From JBBRMW01 sp038239365 (lineage in GTDB: Bacteria > Chloroflexota > Anaerolineae > Aggregatilineales > UBA2796): DNA of 64,000 nucleotides. The stretch covers positions 1 through 64,000 of the forward strand of contig JBBSEU010000003.1 in assembly GCA_038239365.1 (NCBI GenBank), given 5' to 3'. Each line of letters starts with the position of its first letter. Position 1 is the stretch's first letter. Positions 33,490-42,431 of this stretch are shown here, in pieces. Below the pieces are notes generated by a model that was not told the origin of the DNA, ran no database searches, and worked only from the letters and a program-made list of their open reading frames with translations. Position numbers and translations under genes: made by a program.

Positions 33490-34302
33490 TCAGCCCGCTG
33501 CTGCCGTCAGTTGACCGCGCAGAGCGCCGTTCGGGAAGTCCGAGGTGTGAACATTCACGTAGAAGCCCGCTGGATTCGTCAGGATCGACTGAATCAAAGC
33601 CGGATCAACGCCGCTCACGCAGCCGCTGGCCTTACCCTGAGCATCCGGTGCTGAGAAGGGCACGACAACTGGACCCGCCACGCCTGCGGCACCCATATGA
33701 ATGTGCGCTGCGGCGGCAGGCAAAGTGATGCCTGAGACAGTGATTTGGAAGCAAATCTGACCCGTACCAGTGGCCGGGCGAGTGATCGAAACGTTGGCCG
33801 TACCTGTACCATCTGGATCACCAGGACCCGGTACTTCATTCTTGCCGCTTAAGGTTGCAGTGAGCTTACAGCCGTTGTTCTCAACATAGGCGGACATGGT
33901 GGTTGGTGCCATCGTACCCATCATGGCGGGTGTCGCAGCCATCGTACCCATCATGGCGGGTGTCGCGGCCATTGTACCCATCATAGCGGGCGTTGCAGCC
34001 ATCGTGCCCATCATGGCAGCCGTTGCCATCATCGTACTCATCATGGCGGGCGTCGCCATCATGGTACCCATCATACCGGGCGTGCCCATCATCATGGCCG
34101 ATGGACAGGGCGGATACGCGCCACCCGCACCCATCGTGCCCATCATACCGGGCGTGCCATTCATCCCCATCGTACCGCTCATGGTGGCGGCCATTGTTGC
34201 CTGCCCGGCTTGGACATTCGTCCCGCCGAAGCCGCTCAAAATGAGCAATGCGCCAATCATCAACAGACCGCTGAGCTTCAAAAAGTTGGAACGTGAATAC
34301 AT
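33490..34302 (-). CDS. Secreted CHRD-domain protein with Met-rich tandem repeats
   Basis: 270 residues from the ATG at 34302, preceded by GGAGGGGAAAAG. A signal peptide (LKLSGLLMIGALLILSGFGG) leads into about 100 residues of Met-, Ala- and Thr-rich repeats with a 10-residue period (MMGTMAATPA), encoded by 30-nt DNA repeats. The C-terminal 125 residues form a CHRD domain: AYVENNGCKLTATLSGKNEV, AHIHMGAAGVAGPVV, FYVNVHTSDFPNGALRGQL. CHRD domains occur in extracellular and cell-surface proteins. The repeats may form an elastic or metal-binding stalk; their role is not known. The antisense frame over the repeats is a shadow. Confidence 0.85.
   Translation of the reverse strand: MYSRSNFLKLSGLLMIGALLILSGFGGTNVQAGQATMAATMSGTMGMNGTPGMMGTMGAGGAYPPCPSAMMMGTPGMMGTMMATPAMMSTMMATAAMMGTMAATPAMMGTMAATPAMMGTMAATPAMMGTMAPTTMSAYVENNGCKLTATLSGKNEVPGPGDPDGTGTANVSITRPATGTGQICFQITVSGITLPAAAAHIHMGAAGVAGPVVVPFSAPDAQGKASGCVSGVDPALIQSILTNPAGFYVNVHTSDFPNGALRGQLTAAAG
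33900..34100. repeat. 30-nt tandem repeats within the CHRD gene
   Basis: About six to seven imperfect copies of a 30-nt unit (containing CCCATCATGGCGGG on the plus strand) encode MMGTMAATPA-like peptides. There are no unique spacers, so this is not a CRISPR array. Copy number could vary by slippage. Confidence 0.85.
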
Positions 34303-34406
34303 CTTTTCCCCTCCAAACATTTACCGGAACACACCTATCGGAGCAAAGGCCGTACCCACAAGGCTGTGCTGACACGGTAAACTTGCACAAATCAGGGAGG
34401 AATTTT

Positions 34407-35258
34407 ATGTTTCAAGTGGGTGATTTTCGGATCGCGCTATTGAGCGATGGGCTGGTTCAGGTGGATGCAGGCGGGCCGTTCGGCTTGACCCCGCGCGCGC
34501 TGTATCAACATGTCTTGATACCGGATGCCAACAATTTGATCCCAATGAACCTGACGTGTTTGCTGGTTCAGGCAAACGGCAAAAACATCGTCGTCGATAC
34601 TGGGTTAGGCAATAAGCTCACCGATAAAATGCGCGCGAATTGGGCATTGGATCGCTCTGGCGGCGATCTGTTGAGTGGACTGGCAGAGCATGGGTTGCGC
34701 CCGGAAGATATTCATCTGGTGATCGATACTCACTTGCACGGTGATCACTGCGCTGGCAATACACAGTTTACGGAAGATGGAAAAGGGGTGCGCGCCACCT
34801 TCCCAAACGCCGAATATGTTGTGCAGCGGCGGGAATATGAGGATGCTATGCAGCCCAATGAGCGAACCCGCGCCAGTTACGTTCCCATCAACTATCAACC
34901 GCTGGTCGAGTCCGGGCAAATGAAGCTGCTTGATGGCGATACAGAAATCGTGCCCGGTATTCATGGAGTTATTGCGCGCGGCCACACCCCGGCCATGATG
35001 GTCATTCGCTTTGAGAGCGGCGGCCAGCAGGCGTTATTTTTGGCCGATCTGGCACCCTACAAAATACATTTCGAGAAGATCGGTTGGATGGCGGCCTATG
35101 ATGTGGAGCCGCTCTACACCCTTGAAACCAAGCGGTACTGGCGGCAATGGGCATTGGAAACGGGCGCGCTGCTCCTCTTTCAGCATGAGCCGACGTATCG
35201 AGCCGGGCGCTACCTGGAGGAAAACAAAGTTGTTCCAATTGAGGATGATCGCCGCTAG
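34407..35258 (+). CDS. Metallo-beta-lactamase-fold hydrolase (lactonase/glyoxalase II-like)
   Basis: 283 residues from the ATG at 34407, preceded by CAGGGAGG six bases upstream; the in-frame extension to 34293 is rejected because it crosses the divergent gene. The metal motif is DTHLHGDHCAGN (HxHxDH). Later ligands are His in IHGVIARGHTPAMM, Asp in LFLADLAPYK, and His in LFQHEPTYR. The plan resembles the N-acyl-homoserine lactonase/organophosphorus hydrolase branch, but other hydrolases look alike. It diverges from the CHRD gene, and its 105-nt upstream region carries no clear promoter. Confidence 0.88.
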   Translation: MFQVGDFRIALLSDGLVQVDAGGPFGLTPRALYQHVLIPDANNLIPMNLTCLLVQANGKNIVVDTGLGNKLTDKMRANWALDRSGGDLLSGLAEHGLRPEDIHLVIDTHLHGDHCAGNTQFTEDGKGVRATFPNAEYVVQRREYEDAMQPNERTRASYVPINYQPLVESGQMKLLDGDTEIVPGIHGVIARGHTPAMMVIRFESGGQQALFLADLAPYKIHFEKIGWMAAYDVEPLYTLETKRYWRQWALETGALLLFQHEPTYRAGRYLEENKVVPIEDDRR

Positions 35259-35328
35259 ACGCGACACGCAAGGGCGGCATAAACCTTCGGGATCGGGTAA
35301 AATCCGGTCATTGAGAAGCTAGTGCTTG

Positions 35329-38300
35329 ATGACGCCCGAAGAACTGCTACACCTGTTCGGTCCGTTTCTACCAACAGATCGTTTCCGCGCACTGCTGCGG
35401 GATACACCACTGCCCGCCAGCACGCAAGGCGCGGCACTGCTGGTTGATGTTTCGGGTTTCATCCCGCTGACGACGGGGCTGGTCAAGGAATTTGGCCCGC
35501 GCCGCGCTAGCGAAGAACTCAAACGCCGACTGAACCCGATGTTCGAGGCGATTGCCGGACAGGTCTTCAATCATGGCGGAAGTGTTTTGCACTTCAGCGG
35601 CGATGGCTTCCTGGCCTGGTTCGATGATCAACAGTTCGGCCTGCCCAACGCTGATCCTGCGGTGCCTGCTGCCTTGCGCGCAGTGGCCGCCGGGCTGGAT
35701 ATGCAAGTGATCATGCCGCTTTTTCGCGGGATGCGGGTTCGGGTAGCGATTGGCACGGGAACAGCCTATCGCTGGGTAGTTGGGCGGTCTCAGCATGGCC
35801 TCAACGATTTGCTTTCTGGTCCGGCGGTGAATGCGACGGTTCATGCAGCGGCCTTCGCCGAACCGGGGCAGGTGCTGATTGACCGTGCCGCACTGCCGCT
35901 GCTGATGGATGAAAACGTGACCGTTGAACTGCCCGATAATGGGTACGTGCTGGTCAAGTCGATCCCGGCGGCGACGGCCAATGCCGCCCGCGCGCATCGC
36001 TGGGCAGCCTGGGAAATTGGAACGAACGCACAAAGCGCGCTGGATGCTGTTCGCCCATTTGTCGGATCGGCTTTGCGTGAACAGGTTGAGAATGGCTTCG
36101 GTAACTTCCTCGGTGAACTGCGCTATGCCCTGCCGATGTTCATCAAATTGAGTCGCCTTCCACAGGAAGGTGGGGCACGCGATGCGCTTGACGCGCGGGT
36201 TCAGGCGGTGCAGGATGTCCTGGCCGATACGGGCGGGCGGCTGGTTTCCGTCGAAGTGGGCGATAAAGGCAGTGTCATTTTCGCCGTGTTCGGTGCGCCG
36301 ATCACTTATGGGGATGATGCCGAACGCGCTCTGACCGCCGCGCTCACCCTGCGCGATTGGGGTATACAGCATGGCATGGTGATCGCGCAGCAGATCGGCA
36401 TCAGTCGCGGGCTGTTATATGCCGGAGTTATTGGCGGCGAAGTGCGGCACGAATACAGCGCCATTGGTGATGAGACGAACTTGGCCGCACGCCTGATGTC
36501 TTCCGCTGAACCGGGGCAAATCCTGGTCACATCGCGCGTGCGTGGTGAGGCCAGCCAGCGCGTCTTGTTTTACGATCTGGCACCGATCTTTGTGAAAGGC
36601 AAAGACGAACCGATTGCCATCAGCGAACCGATTGCACTACAAACCCGTCTGAGCCGCCACATCCAGAGCGGTGAACTGATCGGACGTGCGACTGAAGTGG
36701 GCAGGATGCAAAAACTGCTCAAGGCAGTGAGTGTTGGCTTGCCGCGCATTTTGCGGATCGAAGGGGAAGCCGGGATCGGAAAAAGCCGCCTGAAAACCGA
36801 ACTGACGACGCTGGCAACTGAGATTAGTTTCCGCGCCATTGGTGGCGACTGTGTGAGTACCGGGCGCAGTACCGCCTACCTACCCTGGCGTGAGGTGATG
36901 AGTGTCTTGCTTGATCTGCCACCTAAAGCTCCACCCGAAGCAAACATCGCCTATTTGACCGGAGTACTGCGTGAGGCGAACGCCGAATGGCTGGTTCGCT
37001 TGCCCTTGTTGGGTGAACTGCTGCAACTACCGATCCCTGACTCGTCTACGACGGCGGCCTTACAGGGGCGTGCCCGGCGACAGGCACTCTTTGCACTTGT
37101 GACCGATCTGGTGCTGCATTTTGCGCGGCGTCAACCATTGGCACTGTTATTCGAGGATGTACAGTGGATCGATGAATTGTCCGGGGCACTCACGCTCGAG
37201 TTGGCGCGGCGGCTAAGTGTCGATCCTGCATCGGTGCTGCTGACGCTGATCCATCGTCCGTTCATTGATACTGATCATGCCCTGGAACTGGCACAAAACG
37301 TGACCAGCCTGCCAATGCACGCGCTCATTTCGCTGGGTGAATTGAGTCGCTCGGATGTTGATCTGCTGATCGAGGATTATCTGGGCGCGCATGTTCCGCT
37401 CGAACTGGGGCAGTTTGTTTACGAAAAAGCGCAGGGCAACCCGTTTTTCGTGCAGGAAGTGCTGGATACACTTGAAGAAACGGGCACGATCAAAATATTG
37501 GGCAGCACCTTGTTCATTGAACGCGCGCTGGATGAAGCCGATTTGCCAAGTACCGTACAGGGCTTGGTTCAGGCGCGCATTGATCGCCTCAGTGAAACCG
37601 ATAAGCTGGTACTTAAAGTAGCGTCGGTGATCGGTACTCAGTTTCAGGTACGAGTGCTGGCCGAAAGTATGCCGATTCAAATCAAGCCGGATGAACTGAT
37701 CACGCGGCTGCGAACGCTTGAAAATCGTGACTTTACGTACAGCGAACCCACCGATTCTGGGTCTGTCTATTTGTTCAAGCACGCGATCATTCAGGAAGTG
37801 ACCTACCAGAGCTTGCCGTTCGCTCAGCGCCGCCAGCTTCATCAGGTGGTTGGCACGGCTATCGAGTCCCTTTATCCCGATTCGATTGAGCGATTAGCCT
37901 ATCACTTCGAGTGCAGCGGCGACTATAAACGCGCCTGGCCGTATCTGCTGGCGGCTGCCCAAAAAGCGGATCACGAGTACGCGAATCAGGCGGCATTAGA
38001 TTATCTTGATCAGGCGTTAGCACTGGCAACAACATCGGTGGAACGGTTCAGCCTTTTCCGCCGTCGCCTCAACATTTTGCTGCGAATCGGCAATATCGAA
38101 CGCGCCGAAACAGAACTGAGCGCCATCAACGAACTGGCGATCAGCGGCAGTCGGCGCGATTGGATCCCAATGGTGCAGGTTTTGCGCGCCAATTATTTTT
38201 TGCAGACGAGCCGCTGGTCAGATGCACTTAATGAGGCGCGGGCAGCAGTAGCCCTTGCTCAGGCTGTCGGCAACGATGAACTGGCCTGGGATGGCTATAT

Positions 38301-39339
38301 GCTGATGGTGGACGCCTATCGCAGCCTGGATGATAGTGCGTCGGTGCGCGTCGTCATGCCATCCATGAAAAATTTGGTTGAGCGCCTGAACGATCCGCGC
38401 AAGCGCATCAGTCTGATCTTTCAGGAATTGGAAGACCTGTACCGTGAGCAACCACAGGCGGCCTTGGAAGGCGCACTGGCTGCTCTGCAACAGGCCGAAA
38501 CTCTGAACGATCCGGTGCTGGAAGCGGATGGCTGGTCTACACTGGCGACATTCTATTCACGCGATAACAACCGCCCGGCGGCACTGAACGCCTATAAGCG
38601 ACAGATCGGCCTCTTGCGACAGATTGGTAATCGACGCGGCGAAGGTCATACCTTGAACAGCATCGGTATCACGCTCACCAGCCTGGGACAGTTCAGTGAA
38701 GGGAATGCCAATTTGCTGAACGCCTACAAAATCCTGCACCAGATCGGCGAACGTTGGGGTGAATCAACCAGCCTCACCTTTTTGGGAGTCATCGCCAGTC
38801 ATCGCCGCGCCTATGATGAAGCATTGGCCTATATGAATCGGGGGTTGGTTATCGTGCGCGATCTGAACGCACGCAGCGATATTGCCCTGACTCTGTATCA
38901 CATGGGCAACACCTATCTTGCCAAAGGTGAACGCCACGAAGCCGAAACCGCCTACCTTGAAGCACTCGGCCTGTACTATCTGCTTGAATTTCAAACGCAA
39001 ATCGCGGAAGTCAGCGCCGGGCTGGCTGAGATCGAACTGCTGTATGGCAATATCGATATTGCACAGCGGCACATCGAAGCGATTTTGCCCAGCCTTGAGC
39101 AGCTTCGCATCAACGATATGCAGCAGCCGGGGTTAGCCTATTGGCGCGCGATTCAGGTGATGGATCGGGTTGGACAGGTGGAGATCGCCGGGCGCTTATG
39201 GGCGGCCTTTCGGCGGCACAGTGATGCAACGCTCGAAAAGCTGGACGATCCCAAATGGCGCGATGCGTATATGACCAACATCTGGTATCACCGGGCGCTG
39301 CTTGATGTTGACTTTAACCCGACTCTGCAAAGCAAGTAA
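35329..39339 (+). CDS. Class III cyclase with two catalytic-type domains, AAA-type ATPase and TPR repeats (soluble-adenylyl-cyclase-like)
   Basis: 1336 residues from the ATG at 35329; a TTG at 35326 precedes it. Cyclase domain 1 (about 30-200) has both metal Asp residues (D40 in LLVDVSGF, D92 in FSGDGFLAWF) but His at the transition-state Arg position (N168...H172). Domain 2 (about 265-435) has Lys (K273) in place of the first metal Asp but keeps the Lys of GDKGSVIFAVFGAP and N384...R388 in ETNLAARLM. The two are therefore complementary halves of one active site, as in mammalian ADCY10. A P-loop (GEAGIGKSRL, 479-487), Walker B-like LLFEDVQWIDEL and an all-helical TPR region (about 820-1310) follow. 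It probably makes cAMP in the cytoplasm in response to a signal sensed by the ATPase/TPR part. Confidence 0.9.
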   Translation: MTPEELLHLFGPFLPTDRFRALLRDTPLPASTQGAALLVDVSGFIPLTTGLVKEFGPRRASEELKRRLNPMFEAIAGQVFNHGGSVLHFSGDGFLAWFDDQQFGLPNADPAVPAALRAVAAGLDMQVIMPLFRGMRVRVAIGTGTAYRWVVGRSQHGLNDLLSGPAVNATVHAAAFAEPGQVLIDRAALPLLMDENVTVELPDNGYVLVKSIPAATANAARAHRWAAWEIGTNAQSALDAVRPFVGSALREQVENGFGNFLGELRYALPMFIKLSRLPQEGGARDALDARVQAVQDVLADTGGRLVSVEVGDKGSVIFAVFGAPITYGDDAERALTAALTLRDWGIQHGMVIAQQIGISRGLLYAGVIGGEVRHEYSAIGDETNLAARLMSSAEPGQILVTSRVRGEASQRVLFYDLAPIFVKGKDEPIAISEPIALQTRLSRHIQSGELIGRATEVGRMQKLLKAVSVGLPRILRIEGEAGIGKSRLKTELTTLATEISFRAIGGDCVSTGRSTAYLPWREVMSVLLDLPPKAPPEANIAYLTGVLREANAEWLVRLPLLGELLQLPIPDSSTTAALQGRARRQALFALVTDLVLHFARRQPLALLFEDVQWIDELSGALTLELARRLSVDPASVLLTLIHRPFIDTDHALELAQNVTSLPMHALISLGELSRSDVDLLIEDYLGAHVPLELGQFVYEKAQGNPFFVQEVLDTLEETGTIKILGSTLFIERALDEADLPSTVQGLVQARIDRLSETDKLVLKVASVIGTQFQVRVLAESMPIQIKPDELITRLRTLENRDFTYSEPTDSGSVYLFKHAIIQEVTYQSLPFAQRRQLHQVVGTAIESLYPDSIERLAYHFECSGDYKRAWPYLLAAAQKADHEYANQAALDYLDQALALATTSVERFSLFRRRLNILLRIGNIERAETELSAINELAISGSRRDWIPMVQVLRANYFLQTSRWSDALNEARAAVALAQAVGNDELAWDGYMLMVDAYRSLDDSASVRVVMPSMKNLVERLNDPRKRISLIFQELEDLYREQPQAALEGALAALQQAETLNDPVLEADGWSTLATFYSRDNNRPAALNAYKRQIGLLRQIGNRRGEGHTLNSIGITLTSLGQFSEGNANLLNAYKILHQIGERWGESTSLTFLGVIASHRRAYDEALAYMNRGLVIVRDLNARSDIALTLYHMGNTYLAKGERHEAETAYLEALGLYYLLEFQTQIAEVSAGLAEIELLYGNIDIAQRHIEAILPSLEQLRINDMQQPGLAYWRAIQVMDRVGQVEIAGRLWAAFRRHSDATLEKLDDPKWRDAYMTNIWYHRALLDVDFNPTLQSK

Positions 39340-39362
39340 AGCCATTTGCTGCGGAGCGTATC

Positions 39363-40433
39363 ATGAGCAGTGCCGTCATCAATGCCTTTGTCGTGCTGCA
39401 TGACGACGAATCGCGCTTTACCACGTTGCGGTTTGACTCACGCCGCGTAATTTCGCTGGATGTGCCGCCGCGTCGTGGCGAAACCGTGATCGATCTGGCC
39501 GGATACGCGGTTTACCCCGGCTTGGTGAATGCCCACGATCACATTGAGATGAATCATTACCCGCGCACTAAATTTCGCCCGGTCTATACAAACGCCGCGC
39601 AGTGGGCTGCCGATTTTACCCCGCAGTTGGAGCAGGAACCGTTCCGTACACTTCGACAAATGCCACTTGATGAGCAGTGCCGGGTTGGTGGACTCAAGAA
39701 TTTGCGGAGCGGCGTCACTACCGTTGCACACCATAATCCGCTGCACAAACCGTTGCGACGCGCGGATTTCCCGATGCGGGTGGTGCAGCGTTATGGTTGG
39801 GCGCATTCATTCGCGCTCGAACGCCGCGATCTGCGCGCTACCTATCGGCAAACACCGCGCAACGCAGCCTGGATGATCCATCTGGCTGAAGGCACGGACG
39901 AGATGGCCGCGAATGAGTTGGCTCAGCTAGAGGCGCTTGGCCTGCTGCGTGCCAATACGGTGATGATTCACGGCGTCGGACTGAGCGCCAAAGATCGCGC
40001 GCGGGCGATCAAAGTTGGCGCGGGACTAGTTTGGTGTCCTTCGACAAACTTGTATCTACTCGGCCAGACCGCGCAGGTACGCGAATTTGCTGAGTCTCAT
40101 TTACTGGCATTGGGCAGCGACAGCCGCCTGACTGCTGACGGCGATCTGCTGGATGAACTTCGGGCTGCACACGCTGCTGAACAACTTACGCCCGCTCAGT
40201 TGTTCCGCGCTGTAACCAGTGATGCGGCTCGGCTGATTCGCGTTCCACAGGCCGGAACGTTAAGTCCCGGTGGATTACCAGATTTTTTCGTGACGCCGCT
40301 CACTGAGGCGATTCAAGCTGATCCCTATCGAGCGTTGATCGATTTGCGCCTATCGGAAATTCGCGCGATTTGGGTTAGAGGAAGGAGAAGCCCTCACCCC
40401 AACCCCTCTCCCGGAGGCGAGGGGCTAAAGTAG
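39363..40433 (+). CDS. Amidohydrolase (cytosine deaminase/chlorohydrolase-like); C-terminus encoded by a palindromic element
   Basis: 356 residues. The metal-ligand order fits the superfamily: HDH in PGLVNAHDHIEMNH, His in WMIHLAEGTDEM, His in MIHGVGLSAKDR, and Asp in LALGSDSRLTADG. These enzymes hydrolyse C-N or C-Cl bonds in ring compounds; the exact substrate is not clear. The HxH pair is HDH rather than the usual HTH. The last 14 residues (SPHPNPSPGGEGLK) come from the family A element at 40390-40425 and are unlike the family, so the original end was probably replaced. It overlaps the 3' end of the convergent TPR gene by 40 nt. Confidence 0.85.
   Translation: MSSAVINAFVVLHDDESRFTTLRFDSRRVISLDVPPRRGETVIDLAGYAVYPGLVNAHDHIEMNHYPRTKFRPVYTNAAQWAADFTPQLEQEPFRTLRQMPLDEQCRVGGLKNLRSGVTTVAHHNPLHKPLRRADFPMRVVQRYGWAHSFALERRDLRATYRQTPRNAAWMIHLAEGTDEMAANELAQLEALGLLRANTVMIHGVGLSAKDRARAIKVGAGLVWCPSTNLYLLGQTAQVREFAESHLLALGSDSRLTADGDLLDELRAAHAAEQLTPAQLFRAVTSDAARLIRVPQAGTLSPGGLPDFFVTPLTEAIQADPYRALIDLRLSEIRAIWVRGRRSPHPNPSPGGEGLK
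40390..40425. repeat. Palindromic element, family A, shared by the ends of two convergent genes
   Basis: GCCCTCACCCC, then AACCCCTCTCCC, a short loop, and GAGGGGC. It has the full left end but a short right arm. It encodes the C-terminal peptide of the amidohydrolase on the plus strand, and of the TPR protein together with its stop codon on the minus strand. Confidence 0.85.
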
Positions 40434-41215
40434 GCTTCGATCTCATTGACCAGCACAGCAAGTGCCTCACCATAGGGCGTTGCTCGGTGTCGTTCGAGTT
40501 CGGCTTGCCAGTAGGCGAGTCCATCGGCATCGCGGCGCATATTTTCGGCAGCTTTGGCAGCGGCCATATTTTGTCGCAAGGTCAGGATATGCCACAAAAT
40601 CGCGTTGGCGATCAGTGCGCGATACGGTTCTATTTGCAGAATGCGCGTGGCTTTGGTCAGTGTGCTAATCGCGGCGTCTTCATTCCCGGCGAAATATTCC
40701 GCGATACCTAAATCACAGGCCACTGGAGACGGAGCGCCCGCCGCTAACGCCTTGTCAAACCAATCTGCCGCCGTATCGAAATTGCCGCGCGTCAACTGTG
40801 TGCGCCCCATGCCATACAGCGCAAACGCATTTTTGGGCGCACGTTCTAACGCCTGTTCAAGCAATTTCTGGCTATCATCGAGCCGCCCCAACTGTCGATA
40901 GGTGTTGCCGAGCAAAGTCAGCGCGCGCGTGGTGGGTTTGGCGGCAATGATCGTTTCAAGTTGAGCGGCAGCACCCGCAAAATCATTGGCGGCGAAGGCG
41001 GCGCGCGCCTGCCCGAACGGAGATCGATCCGCCGGACGAAAGAACAGAATCGCCACTTGCAGCGCCACCAACAGGCCGATCAGCCCGACGGCTGCACCAA
41101 GCCGCGCCTCATCCGGCCCAAACAACACTAATCCCGACAGCACCAACAAAATTCCGATTGCCAGCACACCGGATAGGATCACGCGGCGATCAAGATAGCG
41201 CAGCGGTTCAAACAT
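40394..41215 (-). CDS. Membrane-anchored TPR-repeat protein; C-terminus encoded by a palindromic element
   Basis: 273 residues from the ATG at 41215, which overlaps the fabH stop by 8 nt. Two membrane helices come first (VILSGVLAIGILLVLSGLVL; LGAAVGLIGLLVALQVAILF). Then several TPR-type helical pairs follow: AKPTTRALTLLGNTYRQLG, DDSQKLLEQALERAPKNAFA and LYGMGRTQLTRGNFDTAADW. It probably acts as a scaffold on the cytoplasmic or outer face of the membrane. The end SPSPPGEGLG and the stop codon lie in the family A element at 40390-40425. It is translationally coupled to fabH; no functional link is known. Confidence 0.85.
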   Translation of the reverse strand: MFEPLRYLDRRVILSGVLAIGILLVLSGLVLFGPDEARLGAAVGLIGLLVALQVAILFFRPADRSPFGQARAAFAANDFAGAAAQLETIIAAKPTTRALTLLGNTYRQLGRLDDSQKLLEQALERAPKNAFALYGMGRTQLTRGNFDTAADWFDKALAAGAPSPVACDLGIAEYFAGNEDAAISTLTKATRILQIEPYRALIANAILWHILTLRQNMAAAKAAENMRRDADGLAYWQAELERHRATPYGEALAVLVNEIEAYFSPSPPGEGLG

Positions 41216-42248
41216 CTGACCAGCGCAGGATCGCCGTACCCCAGGCCAGCCCCGCCCCGAATCCAGAGAGCGCCACGATGTTGCCTTCACCGATGCAGCC
41301 CGCATCACGCGCTTCTTTGAGTGCCACTGGCACCGAGGCAGAAGCCATATTCGCATACCGATCTACGTTGAAATAGGTTTTGCTGAGTGGGACGCCCATC
41401 GTGTTCAGTGCATCCCCAACCATCCAGCGATTGGCCTGATGCAGCACAAAAAAGTCAATGCCATCCGGGGTTGTGCCTGCATCCCTAGCCGCGTTGGCCA
41501 GTGTGATCGGTAGAATGTGCTGGACAAATTCATAAACGTCGTGACCCTTCATCGTGAAGTGGTGAGCATTGCGCGTGACGCCCTGCTTTTCACGCACGGT
41601 TTTGACGGTTTCTTCGCTGGCGGGCAGCCGACTACCCCCCGCCGGAACGATAATCGCCTCTGCGCCGCTGCCATCGGCACCCAGATCGAATGACAGAAAG
41701 CCATAGCCCGCCTTGACGGGTTGAATGACCGCTGCGCCCGCGCCGTCACCAAAATACACGCTGGTTGTCCGATCCTGCCAGCTTACCAGTGATGAATTGT
41801 GTTCCGCCGAAACAACTAACACCGTGTTCATCATACCATCTTGCACGAACTTGCTGGCAACCGCGCACGCATAGACGAAGCCGCTGCACGCCGAACCAAT
41901 ATCGAAAGCCCCACAGCGCGCACCCAGCGCATTCTGGACAATGGCGGCGGTGGCGGGCGTCTTGTAATCAAAATTCATACTGGTCACGATGATCAGATCG
42001 AGATCGGCGGCGCTGATCCCGGCATCATTCAGGGCGTTTTGGGCGGCCTTGATCGCCAGATCGGAAGTTGCTTCGCCGGGTGCTGCAACACGCCGTTCCC
42101 GGATGCCGATCTTCTGGTAAATCCAATCGCTGGTCGTCTCTAATCCGGCAGCAACCAGGTCTTCGTTCGTGAGGATGCGTTCTGGCAGATAAACCCCCAG
42201 CCCGGTGATGCCAGTGGCGCGCAGTGTTTTTTGTGGGGCGTTCAACAT
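41208..42248 (-). CDS. fabH: Beta-ketoacyl-ACP synthase III
   Basis: 346 residues from the ATG at 42248, which has AGGAC upstream; a longer reading from 42341 is rejected. The catalytic Cys lies in DIGSACSGFVYACAV, the His in DFFVLHQANRWMV and the Asn in RYANMASASVPVAL, matching the Cys-His-Asn triad. The start GITGLGVYLPERILTNEDLV and the DWIYQKIGIRERRVA segment are classical. It condenses an acyl-CoA primer with malonyl-ACP to start fatty acid synthesis. No other fab genes are adjacent, and a paralogous role (for example polyketide-like priming) cannot be excluded. Confidence 0.93.
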   Translation of the reverse strand: MLNAPQKTLRATGITGLGVYLPERILTNEDLVAAGLETTSDWIYQKIGIRERRVAAPGEATSDLAIKAAQNALNDAGISAADLDLIIVTSMNFDYKTPATAAIVQNALGARCGAFDIGSACSGFVYACAVASKFVQDGMMNTVLVVSAEHNSSLVSWQDRTTSVYFGDGAGAAVIQPVKAGYGFLSFDLGADGSGAEAIIVPAGGSRLPASEETVKTVREKQGVTRNAHHFTMKGHDVYEFVQHILPITLANAARDAGTTPDGIDFFVLHQANRWMVGDALNTMGVPLSKTYFNVDRYANMASASVPVALKEARDAGCIGEGNIVALSGFGAGLAWGTAILRWSDV

Positions 42249-42368
42249 AGTGTCCTGTTCGTGACTGTACAATCTTGATTGTGATTGTAGGCACGAACAG
42301 CCATCAATAGGTGTCAGACCCGCTCGTGATAGATTTCGCAAGCGGATCGTGACAGCTTTTGATAGGCG

Positions 42369-42390
42369 TTAAGCAGGTGATGCCTGTACG
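42369..42390. repeat. Palindromic repeat, family B, partial inverted copy (copy 3)
   Basis: On the minus strand this contains GCATCACCTGCT, identical over 12 nt to the core of the copy at 56651-56686. It lies directly beside the family A element at 42393-42429, in the gap between fabH and a secreted protein gene. Confidence 0.5.
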
Positions 42391-42392
42391 AA

Positions 42393-42429
42393 GCCCCTCT
42401 CCATCAGGGAGAGGGGTTGGGGTGAGGGC
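42393..42429. repeat. Palindromic element, family A, right-arm type
   Basis: GCCCCTCTCC, a short loop, GGGAGAGGGG, then TTGGGGTGAGGGC. It lies 2 nt beyond the stop codon of the secreted protein gene and could act as its 3' hairpin. The orientation is opposite to the copy at 40390. Confidence 0.8.
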
Positions 42430-42431
42430 TT

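Noticed and set aside
33900..34100. Possible CRISPR array
   Set aside because: The repeats follow each other without unique spacers and are translated as MMGTMAATPA units; no cas gene is near.
33896..34372. Plus-strand frame of 158 codons with repetitive Val/Ile-rich sequence
   Set aside because: It is the antisense of the Met-rich repeats of the CHRD gene, which has a signal peptide and a ribosome site.
35368..36372. Minus-strand frame of 334 codons over the cyclase gene
   Set aside because: It lies opposite well-defined catalytic motifs of the cyclase domain and has no recognisable family features.
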